A stretch of DNA of 14,948 nucleotides, taken from Gemmatimonadota bacterium (GTDB taxonomy: Bacteria > GCA-2686955). How positions within the stretch are numbered: the stretch's first letter is position 1; each line of letters begins with the position of its first letter. The DNA is taken from assembly GCA_002686955.1 (NCBI GenBank), contig NYZA01000241.1:1-14948 (forward strand), written 5' to 3'. The translations under genes and the position numbers were made by a program. Of the stretch, positions 14,195-14,948 are shown piece after piece. Below the pieces are notes generated by a model, which ran no database searches, had not been told where the DNA came from, and was given only the letters and a program-made list of their open reading frames with translations.

Positions 14195-14857
14195 TTGGCC
14201 ACACCGAAGCGAAGCGATCTCACCGAAGATCCGGTCCACGAGCAGCTGGAATACGCCCTCGCATGGGCGATGAAGAACCGCAACCGCCTCGCGGTGATCG
14301 CGACGGTTCTCGTCGCCGCCGTGGCGATATCGAGCTTCTACCTGCAGATGCGCTCGGCGAGAGAAGACGATGCCAGCACGGCCTTTTTGCAGGGTCTTGC
14401 CGAGCTCAATCTCGGCAACGCCGAGGAGTCCCGCGCGATCTTCACCAAGCTGGGCGACGACATGTCCGGCACGGCGGCTTCGCGAGATTCGGAGCTATAC
14501 CTCGCGAATTCTCTCTTTTGGCTGGGTGAGCACGGCGCCGCGAAGGCGGCGTTCGAATCGTATCTCGGGCGGGCCGAGGATCAGTACCTCCGTCTGGCGG
14601 CCAAGGAGGGACTCGCCGCCTGCGCCGAAGAGCAGAAGGACTGGAGAGCGGCGGCCGAGGCGTACACGACCATCTCGCGGGAGCATGTCGACGAGACCTC
14701 GAAGGTGCGTAATCTGATGGCGGCGGCACGATGCCTCGCCACCGACGGAGACATGGAGGGCGCCCGAGCGCTCTATCTCCAAATCGAAGAGAGCCACGAG
14801 CTGGCCTCGGTCGACGCGCGTGTCGCCCGCTCCCTTCTGGGACCCGCTTCCGAGTAG
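14195..14857 (+). CDS. Membrane-anchored tetratricopeptide (TPR) protein, YfgM-like topology
   Basis: 220 aa. A short polar N-terminus and a helix (DPVHEQLEYALAWAMKNRN) lead to one membrane segment at about 31-50 (LAVIATVLVAAVAISSFYL). A helical-repeat domain fills the rest: QGLAELNLGNAEESRAIF, LANSLFWLGEHGAAKAAFESYL, LAACAEEQKDWRAAAEAYTTI, and a fourth repeat with RCLATDGDMEGARALYLQI. The topology, cytoplasmic tail then periplasmic TPR, is that of YfgM/TPR_21 proteins, which assist the SecYEG translocon and periplasmic chaperones. Similarity beyond topology is not certain, so this is a structural comparison. The start is TTG with GGAGA 6 bases upstream, and a GC-rich hairpin lies directly before that. 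Expected partners are membrane or envelope proteins. Its neighbours are the 84-aa protein and the amidase on the same strand. Confidence 0.85.
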   Translation: MATPKRSDLTEDPVHEQLEYALAWAMKNRNRLAVIATVLVAAVAISSFYLQMRSAREDDASTAFLQGLAELNLGNAEESRAIFTKLGDDMSGTAASRDSELYLANSLFWLGEHGAAKAAFESYLGRAEDQYLRLAAKEGLAACAEEQKDWRAAAEAYTTISREHVDETSKVRNLMAAARCLATDGDMEGARALYLQIEESHELASVDARVARSLLGPASE

Positions 14858-14948
14858 CTCGAGCTCTAGCCCGGATATCTCACGAGATTCCTGCTGCGAC
14901 CGCACATCTCCCTGTCCTGCCGGCACTTCCCACCGTTTCGCTTTGTGC
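14858..14948. other. Right-edge non-coding remainder
   Basis: 91 bases after the TPR stop. A 10-bp palindrome, AGCTCGAGCT, lies just after the stop and ATCTCACGAGAT at 14877-14888 could fold into a tiny stem. Neither has a T-run, so no terminator is called. No coding frame can be supported before the edge. Confidence 0.4.

Noticed and set aside
1-14948. CRISPR array, tRNA/rRNA gene, insertion sequence or phage gene
   Set aside because: I looked for regular direct repeats, tRNA T-loop patterns and transposase motifs and found none. GGTTCGGGG near 318 lacks a tRNA context.

Overview
The window looks like chromosomal DNA from a high-GC member of the FCB superphylum, most likely a Candidatus Eisenbacteria, Krumholzibacteriota or Latescibacterota type genome. 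The evidence is a secreted protein ending in a FlgD-Ig/type IX-like C-terminal domain with the NAPNPFNP motif, a DUF5916 outer-membrane-like protein with an N-terminal CBM9-like domain, and strong G/C third-position use. This placement is inference; there is no rRNA or marker protein here to fix it.

Layout. Positions 1-435 hold at most the start of a minus-strand gene running off the left edge, and otherwise nothing recognisable. A DUF5916/CBM9 protein fills 436-3003 on the minus strand. A 136-bp divergent intergenic region (3004-3139) separates it from a plus-strand run that continues to the right end. The run opens with a 537-aa secreted FlgD-Ig protein (3140-4753). After 23 bp comes a tightly packed sugar-biosynthesis block (4777-10966): a four-helix SMR/ArnF-like membrane protein, a Gfo/Idh/MocA oxidoreductase, a DegT aminotransferase, an NAD-dependent epimerase, a second DegT aminotransferase and a multi-pass GT39/ArnT-like glycosyltransferase. 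Junctions in the block include two ATGA overlaps and several longer ones, so the genes are probably one translationally coupled operon.

The second part of the run is looser and looks like cell-envelope housekeeping: an orphan CoA-transferase alpha subunit (11065-11931), a TPR-AMIN-Amidase_3 cell-wall amidase (11989-13740), an unrecognised 84-aa protein (13855-14109), and a membrane-anchored TPR protein starting at TTG (14195-14857).

How the genes may work together. The sugar block has the parts of a modified-aminosugar tailoring system: a dehydrogenase and two PLP aminotransferases to make an amino (perhaps diamino) nucleotide sugar, an epimerase, a lipid-carrier flippase candidate resembling ArnE/ArnF, and a GT-C transferase resembling ArnT that would use a lipid-linked sugar donor outside the inner membrane. 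No gene for loading the sugar onto the lipid carrier and no N-acetyltransferase is present, so if the model holds those must lie elsewhere. This is the best candidate for an undescribed system. The secreted protein 23 bp upstream is a possible but unproven acceptor or partner.
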